Shown: positions 47,760 to 54,933 of the stretch, in pieces
Numbering within the stretch: the stretch's first letter is position 1
How the letters are laid out: each line of letters begins with the position of its first letter
Source of the DNA: a virus
Direction: 5' to 3' (one strand)
Virus record (IMG/VR): IMGVR_UViG_3300020442_002701
Location: 1-64,000 of that record
DNA length: 64,000 nt
Position numbers and translations under genes: made by a program
The notes under the pieces: model-generated
Database searches by the model: none
What the model was told of the DNA's origin: nothing
The model's input: only the letters and a program-made list of their open reading frames with translations

Positions 47760-48128
47760 ATGAAACACAAACATTTAGTTATCAGATCAGAGGTTAACAA
47801 ACCCATTGTTAATAAAACAAAGGCCCGTAAGTTTTTACGTAGTCTCATAAAAAAAATTGCTATGAAAGAATTATATGGTCCAGTTGCATGTTATTGTAAA
47901 ATGGAGGGCAACAGAGGTATAACTAGTTTTGCAATAATTGAAACTAGCCATGTAGCAATGCATATTTGGGACGAACCTACACCTGCTCTTGTACAATTAG
48001 ATGTATATAGTTGTAGCAATTTTGATCCAAAAACAATCTTCGATCATTTACAAATAATGCAACCTGCAAAAATTGATTATAAATTTCTTGATAGAGAAAA
48101 TGAATTTATAGAAGTAATCAAAGGTTGA
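47760..48128 (+). CDS. speD: S-adenosylmethionine decarboxylase proenzyme
   Basis: 122 residues, class 1b bacterial-type AdoMetDC, which self-cleaves to form a pyruvoyl group and makes decarboxylated AdoMet for spermidine. Core: TSFAIIETSHVAMHIWDEPT (cleavage Ser63, conserved S-H-x3-H-x-W) and VQLDVYSCSNFDP with Cys85. The residue before the cleavage Ser is Thr rather than the usual Glu, which sits one place further up. Polyamines neutralise packaged DNA. The 3' end contains the tmRNA promoter. Confidence 0.85.
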   Translation: MKHKHLVIRSEVNKPIVNKTKARKFLRSLIKKIAMKELYGPVACYCKMEGNRGITSFAIIETSHVAMHIWDEPTPALVQLDVYSCSNFDPKTIFDHLQIMQPAKIDYKFLDRENEFIEVIKG

Positions 48129-48153
48129 CTTTTCATACAAAAGAGTATATAAA
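48125..48153 (+). promoter_or_regulatory. sigma70-type promoter of tmRNA
   Basis: Plus strand TTGACT (48125-48130), 17-nt spacer, TATAAA (48148-48153), overlapping the speD stop. Confidence 0.65.
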
Positions 48154-48159
48154 TATATT

Positions 48160-48435
48160 GCAACGTTGAAACAAACTCAACGGCATACAGGACCCGGGGG
48201 CAGTACCCGGCAGCTCCACCAAAATACTTTTAAGACGAGAGTCTTTTTGCGGGGCTGAACTAGGATCGACTGGTGGTTACTAGGTTTAGTGGAGTTGTCC
48301 GGATCTAAGCTCGGTTAACGCGAAGAACTTTATAATTGCAAACGACAATTATGCGCCAGAAATGGCATTAGCGGCCTAATTTAGGCACGTGGGGGTTGGC
48401 AACTTACCTAGCAACAGAAAAGTTGTTCGTTTAAT
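48160..48435 (+). ncRNA. ssrA: two-piece (circularly permuted) tmRNA
   Basis: The acceptor piece comes first: T-arm CCGGG-GGCAGTA-CCCGG, acceptor strand CAGCTCC, A, CCA ending at 48221. After a ~29-nt intervening segment the coding piece starts at 48251 with GGGGCTG, complementary to CAGCTCC. The tag frame starts at GCA (48338) and reads ANDNYAPEMALAA, TAA at 48377-48379, an alphaproteobacterial-type tag. Pairing segments and a GTTGGCAAC hairpin follow; the exact 3' end (~48435) is estimated. It rescues stalled ribosomes and tags the product for Clp proteolysis. Confidence 0.88.
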
Positions 48436-48441
48436 TTTCCA

Positions 48442-48449
48442 TATAAATA
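48442..48449 (+). promoter_or_regulatory. T4-type late promoter box TATAAATA
   Basis: Exact TATAAATA on the plus strand, 24 bp before the ATG of the Rieske-oxygenase-like gene, with AAGGAG between. Confidence 0.7.
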
Positions 48450-48473
48450 AAATACAGGCAAAGGAGATTCAAC

Positions 48474-49562
48474 ATGCCGGCTAGAAATCATAAAAACTGG
48501 TTGAAGAAACCAAAGAATGTAGAATACGTTGATAGTAGAATTTATTCTGACTATGACATTTATGAAGAAGAAGTAAAAAATATTTTTGCAAAAGTTTGGA
48601 TACCAATGTGTCACATCAGTGAAATGAGAAACAAAGGTGATTTCCGTACAACTAAGATTGCAGACAAAAGAGTCATCGCAGTAAACATAGACGGAAAAAA
48701 TGTTCAAGCATATTATAACACAAATGATATAGACATACGCAAGCCATCTGGGACATTTACTTGGGACTTTGCAACAACTGAAAAGCCTTTGCATTGTGAA
48801 GTAAAACACGGAGGCATGGTTTGGGTTACATTAGATCCTAATCCTACAATGGATGTTGAGCAATGGACTTGTGGAGCATTTGATTGTATTGCTGACGCAA
48901 TCGACACAGAAGAACTTGATATATTCCATTACCACAAAGCTGTCATTCCAACAAACTATAAACTATGGCACGACACCAACAGTGAATTCTATCATGACTT
49001 CATGCATTACTTTAACAGAGTTACTGGTTTCAATGATGAATATTTTGCACGTAAAAATGTACCGTTTGATAATGGACATGTAAATGTTAGTTCATTTACA
49101 GTGAACTATACAGAGTACGATAAAGAAGGAGACAGAGGCGAACTAAGTTTTCCTAATCTTCCACCTAACCAATGGTACATGGTAGATTTGTTTCCAGGTT
49201 TTAATTTTAACCTAAGAGGTAGTGCTTACAGATCAGATAGTGTAACACCATTAGGACCTAATAGTGTACTAATCGAATTTAGAGGATATGGATTGCTGAA
49301 AGATACTCCAGAAGAAAGAGCAGAACGTATCAGACATCACAATACTATTTGGGGACCTTTCGGTCGTAATCTACACGAAGACTTGTTAGGAGTTACAGGC
49401 CAAGGTACTAGTATGGTTCCAGGCAGTGAGCCTAGAACTATTTTACATGGTAGACATGAGAACAGCACAATTCATGATGAAGTTGGCATGCGTCATTACT
49501 ATGCTGAGTGGGGAAGATACTTAGATCTCAATCCAAGTGATCCATTTAAACAAGCGGCATAA
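48474..49562 (+). CDS. Rieske oxygenase alpha-subunit-like protein lacking cluster ligands
   Basis: 362 residues. N-terminal DSRIYSDYDIYEEEVKNIFA then VWIPMCHISEMRNKGDF matches ring-hydroxylating oxygenase alpha subunits, but the CxH...CxxH cluster segment is replaced by a short loop (AYYNTNDIDIRKPSGTFTWD). The catalytic domain keeps likely iron ligands: the two His in NSEFYHDFMHYF and Asp in NLHEDLLGVTGQG. So a mononuclear-iron fold without a Rieske centre, either non-oxygenase or using another electron source. Late promoter upstream. Confidence 0.75.
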   Translation: MPARNHKNWLKKPKNVEYVDSRIYSDYDIYEEEVKNIFAKVWIPMCHISEMRNKGDFRTTKIADKRVIAVNIDGKNVQAYYNTNDIDIRKPSGTFTWDFATTEKPLHCEVKHGGMVWVTLDPNPTMDVEQWTCGAFDCIADAIDTEELDIFHYHKAVIPTNYKLWHDTNSEFYHDFMHYFNRVTGFNDEYFARKNVPFDNGHVNVSSFTVNYTEYDKEGDRGELSFPNLPPNQWYMVDLFPGFNFNLRGSAYRSDSVTPLGPNSVLIEFRGYGLLKDTPEERAERIRHHNTIWGPFGRNLHEDLLGVTGQGTSMVPGSEPRTILHGRHENSTIHDEVGMRHYYAEWGRYLDLNPSDPFKQAA

Positions 49563-49571
49563 GTATGTTTA

Positions 49572-50213
49572 ATGATAAAGTATTGTGAACCATTATCTGA
49601 TGATAAACTGAATGAATTGAAAGAAATTTATAACAGTCAACCAAAACAAGAATCAGATGGATATAAAATGGCTAGTTTAGAACCTGCCCTAGCTGTTTTA
49701 CGAGACTATGTAAGTAATCAATTAGGACATAATTACTGGAAATGTAACCAAGGTAATTTCTTTGAAGCATATCATCCTTATAGAATACATGCCGACACAT
49801 CGGCAGATGAACACAATCATCAAACTATCGTATTTCCGTTAGATTGGTCATATAATGATGATGCTCAATTGAGTGATAATGCTTTATATATTTTTAAGCA
49901 ACGATGGCCTTATGAAGCAACTAATTTTAGATATGGATCTAAAAAACATGTTGGGTATAGATTTAATACAGATACTAGAGATTACAGTAAAGTGGAAAAC
50001 TTAGAACCTGATAATTATATAGATAAGGCTACTGCTGATGATTGCGATCATCTTAACTACAAACATTTTACAGGATTATCTGTTGAAGCCAAATTACAAT
50101 GGAAACCTGGACATCCACTAACATTTCCAAGGACTGCTTTGCATTGTTCTAATAATTGGAAAAGATTGGGTATAAAAACAAAATTAGGATTAAGTCTTTT
50201 TACCTGTATTTGA
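49572..50213 (+). CDS. 2OG-Fe(II) oxygenase-like protein
   Basis: 213 residues. FFEAYHPYRIHADTSADEHN gives H-x-D, HNHQTIVFPLDWS a core strand, and TFPRTALHCSNNWKRLGIKT the distal His; LGLSLFTCI closes the sheet. Pattern of compact 2OG oxygenases. Starts 9 bp after the Rieske-like gene, so co-transcribed. Its end overlaps the convergent gene by 24 bp. Confidence 0.65.
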   Translation: MIKYCEPLSDDKLNELKEIYNSQPKQESDGYKMASLEPALAVLRDYVSNQLGHNYWKCNQGNFFEAYHPYRIHADTSADEHNHQTIVFPLDWSYNDDAQLSDNALYIFKQRWPYEATNFRYGSKKHVGYRFNTDTRDYSKVENLEPDNYIDKATADDCDHLNYKHFTGLSVEAKLQWKPGHPLTFPRTALHCSNNWKRLGIKTKLGLSLFTCI

Positions 50214-50849
50214 TTCGTCTTTAGTTTTGTATTGCCACTCGTCTGTATGACCGACAGACCATTTAGGGGTATTTTCTACTGTATAATTTTGAGTGCAAAC
50301 CTTAAAGTCAGGCATTTTTCTATCTGGATGCACTAGACTTTGATCTGTAAAAATAATTCTATTGTTTGGTTGTGCTGCAAATTGTCCGTTGTCTAATTTT
50401 ATTATATTGAAAGACTTATGTTCAGGATCATGTTCACTAAAATTACTATCTATTATACTTTTATCTCTATGGGCGTTGTCTATTGTAAATAAGTATTCGC
50501 CCTTGTGCATTTTTTTATCTTTGCCAAAAAATTCACAGTCAGCTAACATTGATTTTTTTGTGACTGTTATATCATAATCAAAGCAGTCCCAGATTTGTAA
50601 TACGTCTAATGGTAATTGATTATCTTTATCATAATCTTCTTTCCAAACAAATGCTGATATCGGAAGTTTATCAAACAATGCTCCGTAATCTGTCAACAAA
50701 GTTTCAAAATATAAAGCCTTACCCATCGTGCTCTTAACACTTATCCAAACACCTGGTGTAAGCTCACCATGTCCTTTTTCTAGGTCATACAGATACTCTT
50801 TCTTAACGTACACTGGAATTATCGGAGTGTTATGAACTAAAAATGCCAT
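50190..50849 (-). CDS. hypothetical phage protein (219 aa)
   Basis: 219 residues: MAFLVHNTPIIPVYVKKEYL, GVWISVKSTMGKALYFETLL, LPLDVLQIWDCFDYDITVTK, MHKGEYLFTIDNAH. Compact beta-rich protein, conserved-looking in marine T4-like phages but without recognised function. Converges with the oxygenase-like gene. Confidence 0.65.
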   Translation of the reverse strand: MAFLVHNTPIIPVYVKKEYLYDLEKGHGELTPGVWISVKSTMGKALYFETLLTDYGALFDKLPISAFVWKEDYDKDNQLPLDVLQIWDCFDYDITVTKKSMLADCEFFGKDKKMHKGEYLFTIDNAHRDKSIIDSNFSEHDPEHKSFNIIKLDNGQFAAQPNNRIIFTDQSLVHPDRKMPDFKVCTQNYTVENTPKWSVGHTDEWQYKTKDESNTGKKT

Positions 50850-50850
50850 T

Positions 50851-51408
50851 CTATTTTAATCTTTGATTTATGCTTTCCCAATTAATTATTTTCATTATGC
50901 CTGTAATATATTTCTTTTTTGCATCTTTTGCCGGCACGTAATCCATAAAAGAATGCTCCCACATATCTATTGGCATTAGAATATCTGTTTTGTATGATTG
51001 ATTTGGTGTTGTTTTAATAGAACCATTTTTAGAAAGATACACCCAACCCGACCCTTGAAGTCCCATTGCTGAAGACAGCATCTCTTCTTTGAAGGTTTTG
51101 TAATCTGAAAATTTATCTTCTATAAGATCTTTTATTTCTCCTACAGGTGCAGTTGACCCACCTGGCTTTTGTAATTGACTCCACCATAAATTGTGTAACA
51201 TTGCGCCACCATAGTTAAAATTAGGATCTCCTTCTTTTTTATTATACCTATCTACATAGCCTCTAGATAAAACATTATAATGATATTCTACGTTATCTTT
51301 AGAAAGTATAGGTGACAAATCACTTGTTGAATAAGGCAATTTATCTAATGATACCTTTTCTTCTTTTGCTTCAAATAAATCTAAATATTTGCGTATATCA
51401 TTGGTCAT
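50851..51408 (-). CDS. Fe/Mn superoxide dismutase
   Basis: 185 residues from ATG 51408, chosen because it forms an ATGA overlap with the stop of the upstream gene; a longer start at 51435 is possible. SOD segments: LPYSTSDLSPILSKDNVEYH (first His), GGAMLHNLWWSQL (second His), LQGSGWVYLS, ILMPIDMWEHSFMDYVPAKD (Asp and His ligands). Removes superoxide. Iron versus manganese cannot be told with confidence. Confidence 0.87.
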   Translation of the reverse strand: MTNDIRKYLDLFEAKEEKVSLDKLPYSTSDLSPILSKDNVEYHYNVLSRGYVDRYNKKEGDPNFNYGGAMLHNLWWSQLQKPGGSTAPVGEIKDLIEDKFSDYKTFKEEMLSSAMGLQGSGWVYLSKNGSIKTTPNQSYKTDILMPIDMWEHSFMDYVPAKDAKKKYITGIMKIINWESINQRLK

Positions 51409-51596
51409 ACTGTATTTATATTCCGCTTTGCCCATTCTTCTTCAAAGCCTTCTTCATACATTGCTGATTCCTCATTGTACCAACGTCTTTTGAAATATCC
51501 GTTGTAGCAATCTAACGCAGTTTCAGGAGTAACATTTATATGTCCCTTTACACTATAAAACATTTTATATGCTTCTTTAAGTGTAGGTTTGTCCAT
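51405..51596 (-). CDS. hypothetical small protein (63 aa)
   Basis: 63 residues (MDKPTLKEAYKMFYSVKGHI ... GYFKRRWYNEESAMYEEGF), acidic/aromatic. Stop overlaps the SOD start (ATGA). Function unknown. Confidence 0.6.
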   Translation of the reverse strand: MDKPTLKEAYKMFYSVKGHINVTPETALDCYNGYFKRRWYNEESAMYEEGFEEEWAKRNINTV

Positions 51597-51608
51597 ATTA
51601 TAACTCCA

Positions 51609-51836
51609 TTAGCCGCTTACGTAAGGCGAACCGTCTTTGAATTTAGAAAAAAAGTTTTTTTGATGATATATTCTACCTAGTAGTTCTTGTATTTCTTGCA
51701 TTTCAGCTTTTAATTGTGGAGATGTTTCACCTTGAGCTATTGCTATTCCTCTACGTCCTGCTTTAGCTCTCAATGCAATTTCAATTATTTCTATGTCCCT
51801 TATACTAAGTTCGAATTTTGTGTTAGGTTTTGGCAC
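51609..51836 (-). CDS. hypothetical small protein (75 aa)
   Basis: 75 residues, helical (DIEIIEIALRAKAGRRGIAI; LKAEMQEIQELLGRIYHQKN). Start coincides by one base with the dadA-like stop. Function unknown. Confidence 0.62.
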   Translation of the reverse strand: MPKPNTKFELSIRDIEIIEIALRAKAGRRGIAIAQGETSPQLKAEMQEIQELLGRIYHQKNFFSKFKDGSPYVSG

Positions 51837-52999
51837 TATAACTTTTCCTTAATTTGTCCTACAATATCTTTTGCTGTATATGCACTTAATGTCCAACCTA
51901 AATGTCCATGGCCTGTATTATAAAACACCCTACTTTGATTTGAACTTTGTTTTACTATCGGCATCATGTTAGGAGTCATAGGTCTCAATCCTGCCCAAGG
52001 CGTAATCGTTTCTGTATTTATACCTGGAAAAATTCTTTCACTCCATTCAATTAAAGGCTTAATTCTATTCTGAATTATATCTGTGTTGTATCCATTGAAT
52101 TCTGCGGTCCCTGCTACTCTTAGTCTATCTTCACCTAATCTGGCTGTAACTATTTTTGCTTCGTCATCCAGCATACTTGTCCAAGGAGCAACAATGGGGT
52201 TATGTATAGTAATTGAGTATCCTTTTACAGGATAGATATCTAAAGTATCTCCTATGCTTTTTGCAAGTTGTCTAGAACCAATACCTGCACAAATCACAAT
52301 AGGCCCTCTAAAGTCGTTAATTTCTTTAATATTTTTTATGTTACGTTGTTCATACCTTACTTTATATTTTTCTTGCAATACTTTTGTAAGGCGTACACAA
52401 AATTTATGTATATCTCCAGTGTAGTCTGTGTTGTTAAACATACCGCCTAACAATTTAGGTGGAGGAACAAGAGCAGGTTCTATTTTTAAACATTCCTCTG
52501 CAGATACTTCCCAACGTTCTAAACCAGCTCTTAAATAGATTTCATTTACCCGCCTTGCATTTTCAAATTCTTTCTCATCTGTATAAATGTGTAATATACC
52601 TTTTTCTACTTTATCAAAACGAATATCTTCTTCAAAGGCAATTTCTTTATATAATTTATGAGCTTGTAATGCCATTACACAAGTGTCATGTGTGCAAGAG
52701 TCACCATTAGGTATAGCTTTTATAAATTTATAAAGCCAACTATATTTTTCTAAGTTAGGGAAAGGATTAACTTTGAGAGGAGCATCTGCTCGAGCTAACC
52801 ATTTAATTGCTTTCGCAAGACTACGCCAACTATTCCAAACTTCAGCATTAGATGCACTAAGTTGACCTCCGTTGGCGTAGGAGGTCGCCATTGCGGGGTA
52901 ACGACGTTGGTCATATATTTTTACGTCATATCCCGCTTTAGCTAGATTGTATGCAGTCGTGATACCGGTGATGCCGGCGCCTACAACTGCCGCCCGCAT
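51836..52999 (-). CDS. dadA: D-amino acid dehydrogenase-like FAD oxidoreductase
   Basis: 387 residues; DadA is ~430. FAD-binding GxGxxG: AVVGAGITGITTAYNLAKAG; TSYANGGQLSASNAEVW is the characteristic SxANGGQ segment; PVKGYSITIHNPIVAPWT; TPWAGLRPMTPNMMPIV; YNTGHGHLGWTLSAYTA. DadA oxidises D-amino acids (e.g. D-alanine from peptidoglycan) to keto acids, passing electrons to the membrane. As a phage gene it could recycle D-amino acids or feed host respiration (inference). Confidence 0.85.
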   Translation of the reverse strand: MRAAVVGAGITGITTAYNLAKAGYDVKIYDQRRYPAMATSYANGGQLSASNAEVWNSWRSLAKAIKWLARADAPLKVNPFPNLEKYSWLYKFIKAIPNGDSCTHDTCVMALQAHKLYKEIAFEEDIRFDKVEKGILHIYTDEKEFENARRVNEIYLRAGLERWEVSAEECLKIEPALVPPPKLLGGMFNNTDYTGDIHKFCVRLTKVLQEKYKVRYEQRNIKNIKEINDFRGPIVICAGIGSRQLAKSIGDTLDIYPVKGYSITIHNPIVAPWTSMLDDEAKIVTARLGEDRLRVAGTAEFNGYNTDIIQNRIKPLIEWSERIFPGINTETITPWAGLRPMTPNMMPIVKQSSNQSRVFYNTGHGHLGWTLSAYTAKDIVGQIKEKL

Positions 53000-53176
53000 T
53001 TACATTGCGTTCTTTTTTTCTTGAATTTCTTTTCTGCGTTCTTTGGTAAGTTTACCTAGATCGCCTAGAGCTTTTCTTGCTCTAGCTGCTGCGGCTTTTA
53101 CACCTTTATCTTCAAATGTTTCTGCCTCAGCAAGATAGTTATTAAATGCTTGGACAATATTTTCATGTGTACTCAT
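53000..53176 (-). CDS. histone H1-like small basic protein (58 aa)
   Basis: ATG at 53176, stop TAA at 53000 directly before the dadA ATG. MSTHENIVQAFNNYLAEAET then FEDKGVKAAAARARKALGDL and KLTKERRKEIQEKKNAM: Ala/Lys/Arg-rich helix resembling histone-H1-like (Hc1-type) DNA-binding proteins of marine phages. Possibly DNA compaction. Confidence 0.7.
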   Translation of the reverse strand: MSTHENIVQAFNNYLAEAETFEDKGVKAAAARARKALGDLGKLTKERRKEIQEKKNAM

Positions 53177-53194
53177 ACTTTCCTCCGTAATAAG

Positions 53195-53509
53195 TTAGTT
53201 TGTTGTAACACTTGGTTGTGGTGGCATTGCTAAACCTGTTGTGGTTGCAATGTATTGACTAGCCATTTGCTTTTCAGTTTTAGTTGCACATAAGATATTT
53301 GATGCATTAAACTGAATCTTTGCTAATGGTTCAATTGTAAACATAAAAGGAGCCAATGCTAAACCTTTTTCTGACATCGTTAACATCAAAGGCTTTGTAA
53401 CAATATATTTGTCATCATTGACTTCGTCTATCTTTGCAACGACTTCTTCTCCTGACGCAAGTTTAAAACTTACTACGTCACCTTTAGATATTGTTTTTTC
53501 TATTAACAT
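53195..53509 (-). CDS. hypothetical protein with LSm-like beta pattern
   Basis: 104 residues: KGDVVSFKLASGEEVVAKID, DKYIVTKPLMLTMSEKGLAL, APFMFTIEPLAKIQFN. The pattern of strands with SGEEVVAKI resembles Sm-like folds. Conserved-looking in marine T4-like phages; function unknown. Two bp before glutaredoxin. Confidence 0.62.
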   Translation of the reverse strand: MLIEKTISKGDVVSFKLASGEEVVAKIDEVNDDKYIVTKPLMLTMSEKGLALAPFMFTIEPLAKIQFNASNILCATKTEKQMASQYIATTTGLAMPPQPSVTTN

Positions 53510-53511
53510 TT

Positions 53512-53772
53512 TTATCCTAGTGAATGTCCGGTTCCATTAAAACCTGTGTTCTCTATATACTTAATTAGCTCTGTATAGCCGCCTATGACCTGATTATTGA
53601 TTACAATCTGTGGCATAGTACGGGCATTTGGACAAATTTCCAAAAGTTCTTCTCTCGTTATGTCCGTTCCTAATTTTTTTGCCTCATACTGAATACCCAT
53701 TCTGTCCAAAGTTGCCTTGGCCATATCACAATACCCACAAAGGTCTTTGGTATATACAGTTACTGACATCAC
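53512..53772 (-). CDS. glutaredoxin
   Basis: 86 residues, glutaredoxin fold: VTVYTKDLCGYCDMAKATLD (active site CGYC, unusual versus CPYC), MPQIVINNQVIGGYTELIKY. Overlaps nrdB by 4 bp, so it most likely reduces the phage ribonucleotide reductase. Confidence 0.93.
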   Translation of the reverse strand: MMSVTVYTKDLCGYCDMAKATLDRMGIQYEAKKLGTDITREELLEICPNARTMPQIVINNQVIGGYTELIKYIENTGFNGTGHSLG

Positions 53773-54872
53773 AGTTTAAATCCTTTCAATACATCGTTAT
53801 CAACATCTTGTTTGATTCCGCCAATGATATAAGATTCAACTTCTGTCTCTTGAGGTGCAACCTGCAAACCTGAACTTGAAAGCCAATGTTGTGTCCAAGG
53901 AAGAGGATTTGTATTCACAGGCTGATCAAATATGGTCTTCATGCCTAATGCTTTCAATCTACGATTAGCAATGTATTCTACGTACTGATGAAGAAGTGTG
54001 TCGTTTAATCCAATCATAGAACCATCTTTGAACAAATACTTTGCCCATGCTTTTTCTTCTTCAACGCAAGTGCGCCACATATCATAAACTTCATCTTCAC
54101 ATTCTTCTGCAATTCTAACCATTTCTTTATCATCTTTGCCTTGCTTCCAATTTTTTAGAATGTGTGTGCTTAGTGCAAGGTGTTGTGCTTCATCTCTAGC
54201 AATTAAGGAAATTATTTTTGCCGAGCCTTCCATGAGCTTTAATTCTCCAAATGCAAATGTACATGCAAATGATACATAAAAACGTAACCCTTCTAAAATG
54301 TTTACATTCTGCATTGCAAGATATAATTTCTTTTTAACATCTCGCATACTGCCTTTTTTATTATATGTCCAACCATCAGCAGCTTCAGTAAAAGCATCGT
54401 AATTCTTTGTTACTGAAATTGCTCTCTTAATAATTTCTTTGTCATCTAAAATGGTATCAAATACTTCAGCTGGATCTGGATAAACATTTTTCATAATATG
54501 TGTATACGATCTGCTATGAATAGTTTCAAAAAAGTCCCATGTAACAATACAACCTTCAAGTTCAGGTAACGATACGTGAGGCAAAAATGCTAGACATGGT
54601 CCTCTACCTTGCACACTATCTAATAATGTTTGATATTTTAGATTGCTTGTAAATATATGCTTTTGTTCTGGTCTGAAATTTTGAAAGTCTGTTCTATCTT
54701 TTTGTAAACTTACTTCTTCAGGTCTCCAAAAATAACCCAACATAGTTTGATTTAATTTGTCAAACACAGGAAATTTGAATACATCATATCTCTGTGTGTT
54801 TTGATCTGCACCAAAAAACATATTTTGCTTGGTGAAGTCTACTTTATCCTTGTTAAAAACAGTCTTTGCCAT
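53769..54872 (-). CDS. nrdB: ribonucleoside-diphosphate reductase beta subunit
   Basis: 367 residues, class Ia small subunit that holds the diiron centre and the tyrosyl radical. WDFFETIHSRSYTHIMKNVY contains Fe ligands Glu and His and the radical Tyr as in E. coli; LIARDEAQHLALSTH gives the later Glu/His ligands. Acts with NrdA (next gene upstream in transcription) and glutaredoxin to make dNTPs. Own sigma70-type promoter at 54904-54932. Confidence 0.96.
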   Translation of the reverse strand: MAKTVFNKDKVDFTKQNMFFGADQNTQRYDVFKFPVFDKLNQTMLGYFWRPEEVSLQKDRTDFQNFRPEQKHIFTSNLKYQTLLDSVQGRGPCLAFLPHVSLPELEGCIVTWDFFETIHSRSYTHIMKNVYPDPAEVFDTILDDKEIIKRAISVTKNYDAFTEAADGWTYNKKGSMRDVKKKLYLAMQNVNILEGLRFYVSFACTFAFGELKLMEGSAKIISLIARDEAQHLALSTHILKNWKQGKDDKEMVRIAEECEDEVYDMWRTCVEEEKAWAKYLFKDGSMIGLNDTLLHQYVEYIANRRLKALGMKTIFDQPVNTNPLPWTQHWLSSSGLQVAPQETEVESYIIGGIKQDVDNDVLKGFKL

Positions 54873-54903
54873 CTCTCTTATTCCTTCCTACGAAACTTTA
54901 TTT

Positions 54904-54932
54904 ATTTTATTACATAATTATACAAAAGTCAA
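54904..54932 (-). promoter_or_regulatory. sigma70-type promoter of nrdB
   Basis: Minus strand TTGACT (54927-54932), 17-nt spacer, TAAAAT (54904-54909), between nrdA stop and nrdB. Confidence 0.65.
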
Positions 54933-54933
54933 C

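Noticed and set aside
51413-51420. TATAAATA directly before the SOD start
   Set aside because: Lies 5 bp from the chosen ATG and inside the preceding coding region (encoding EYKY in the longer frame); too close to work for that start.
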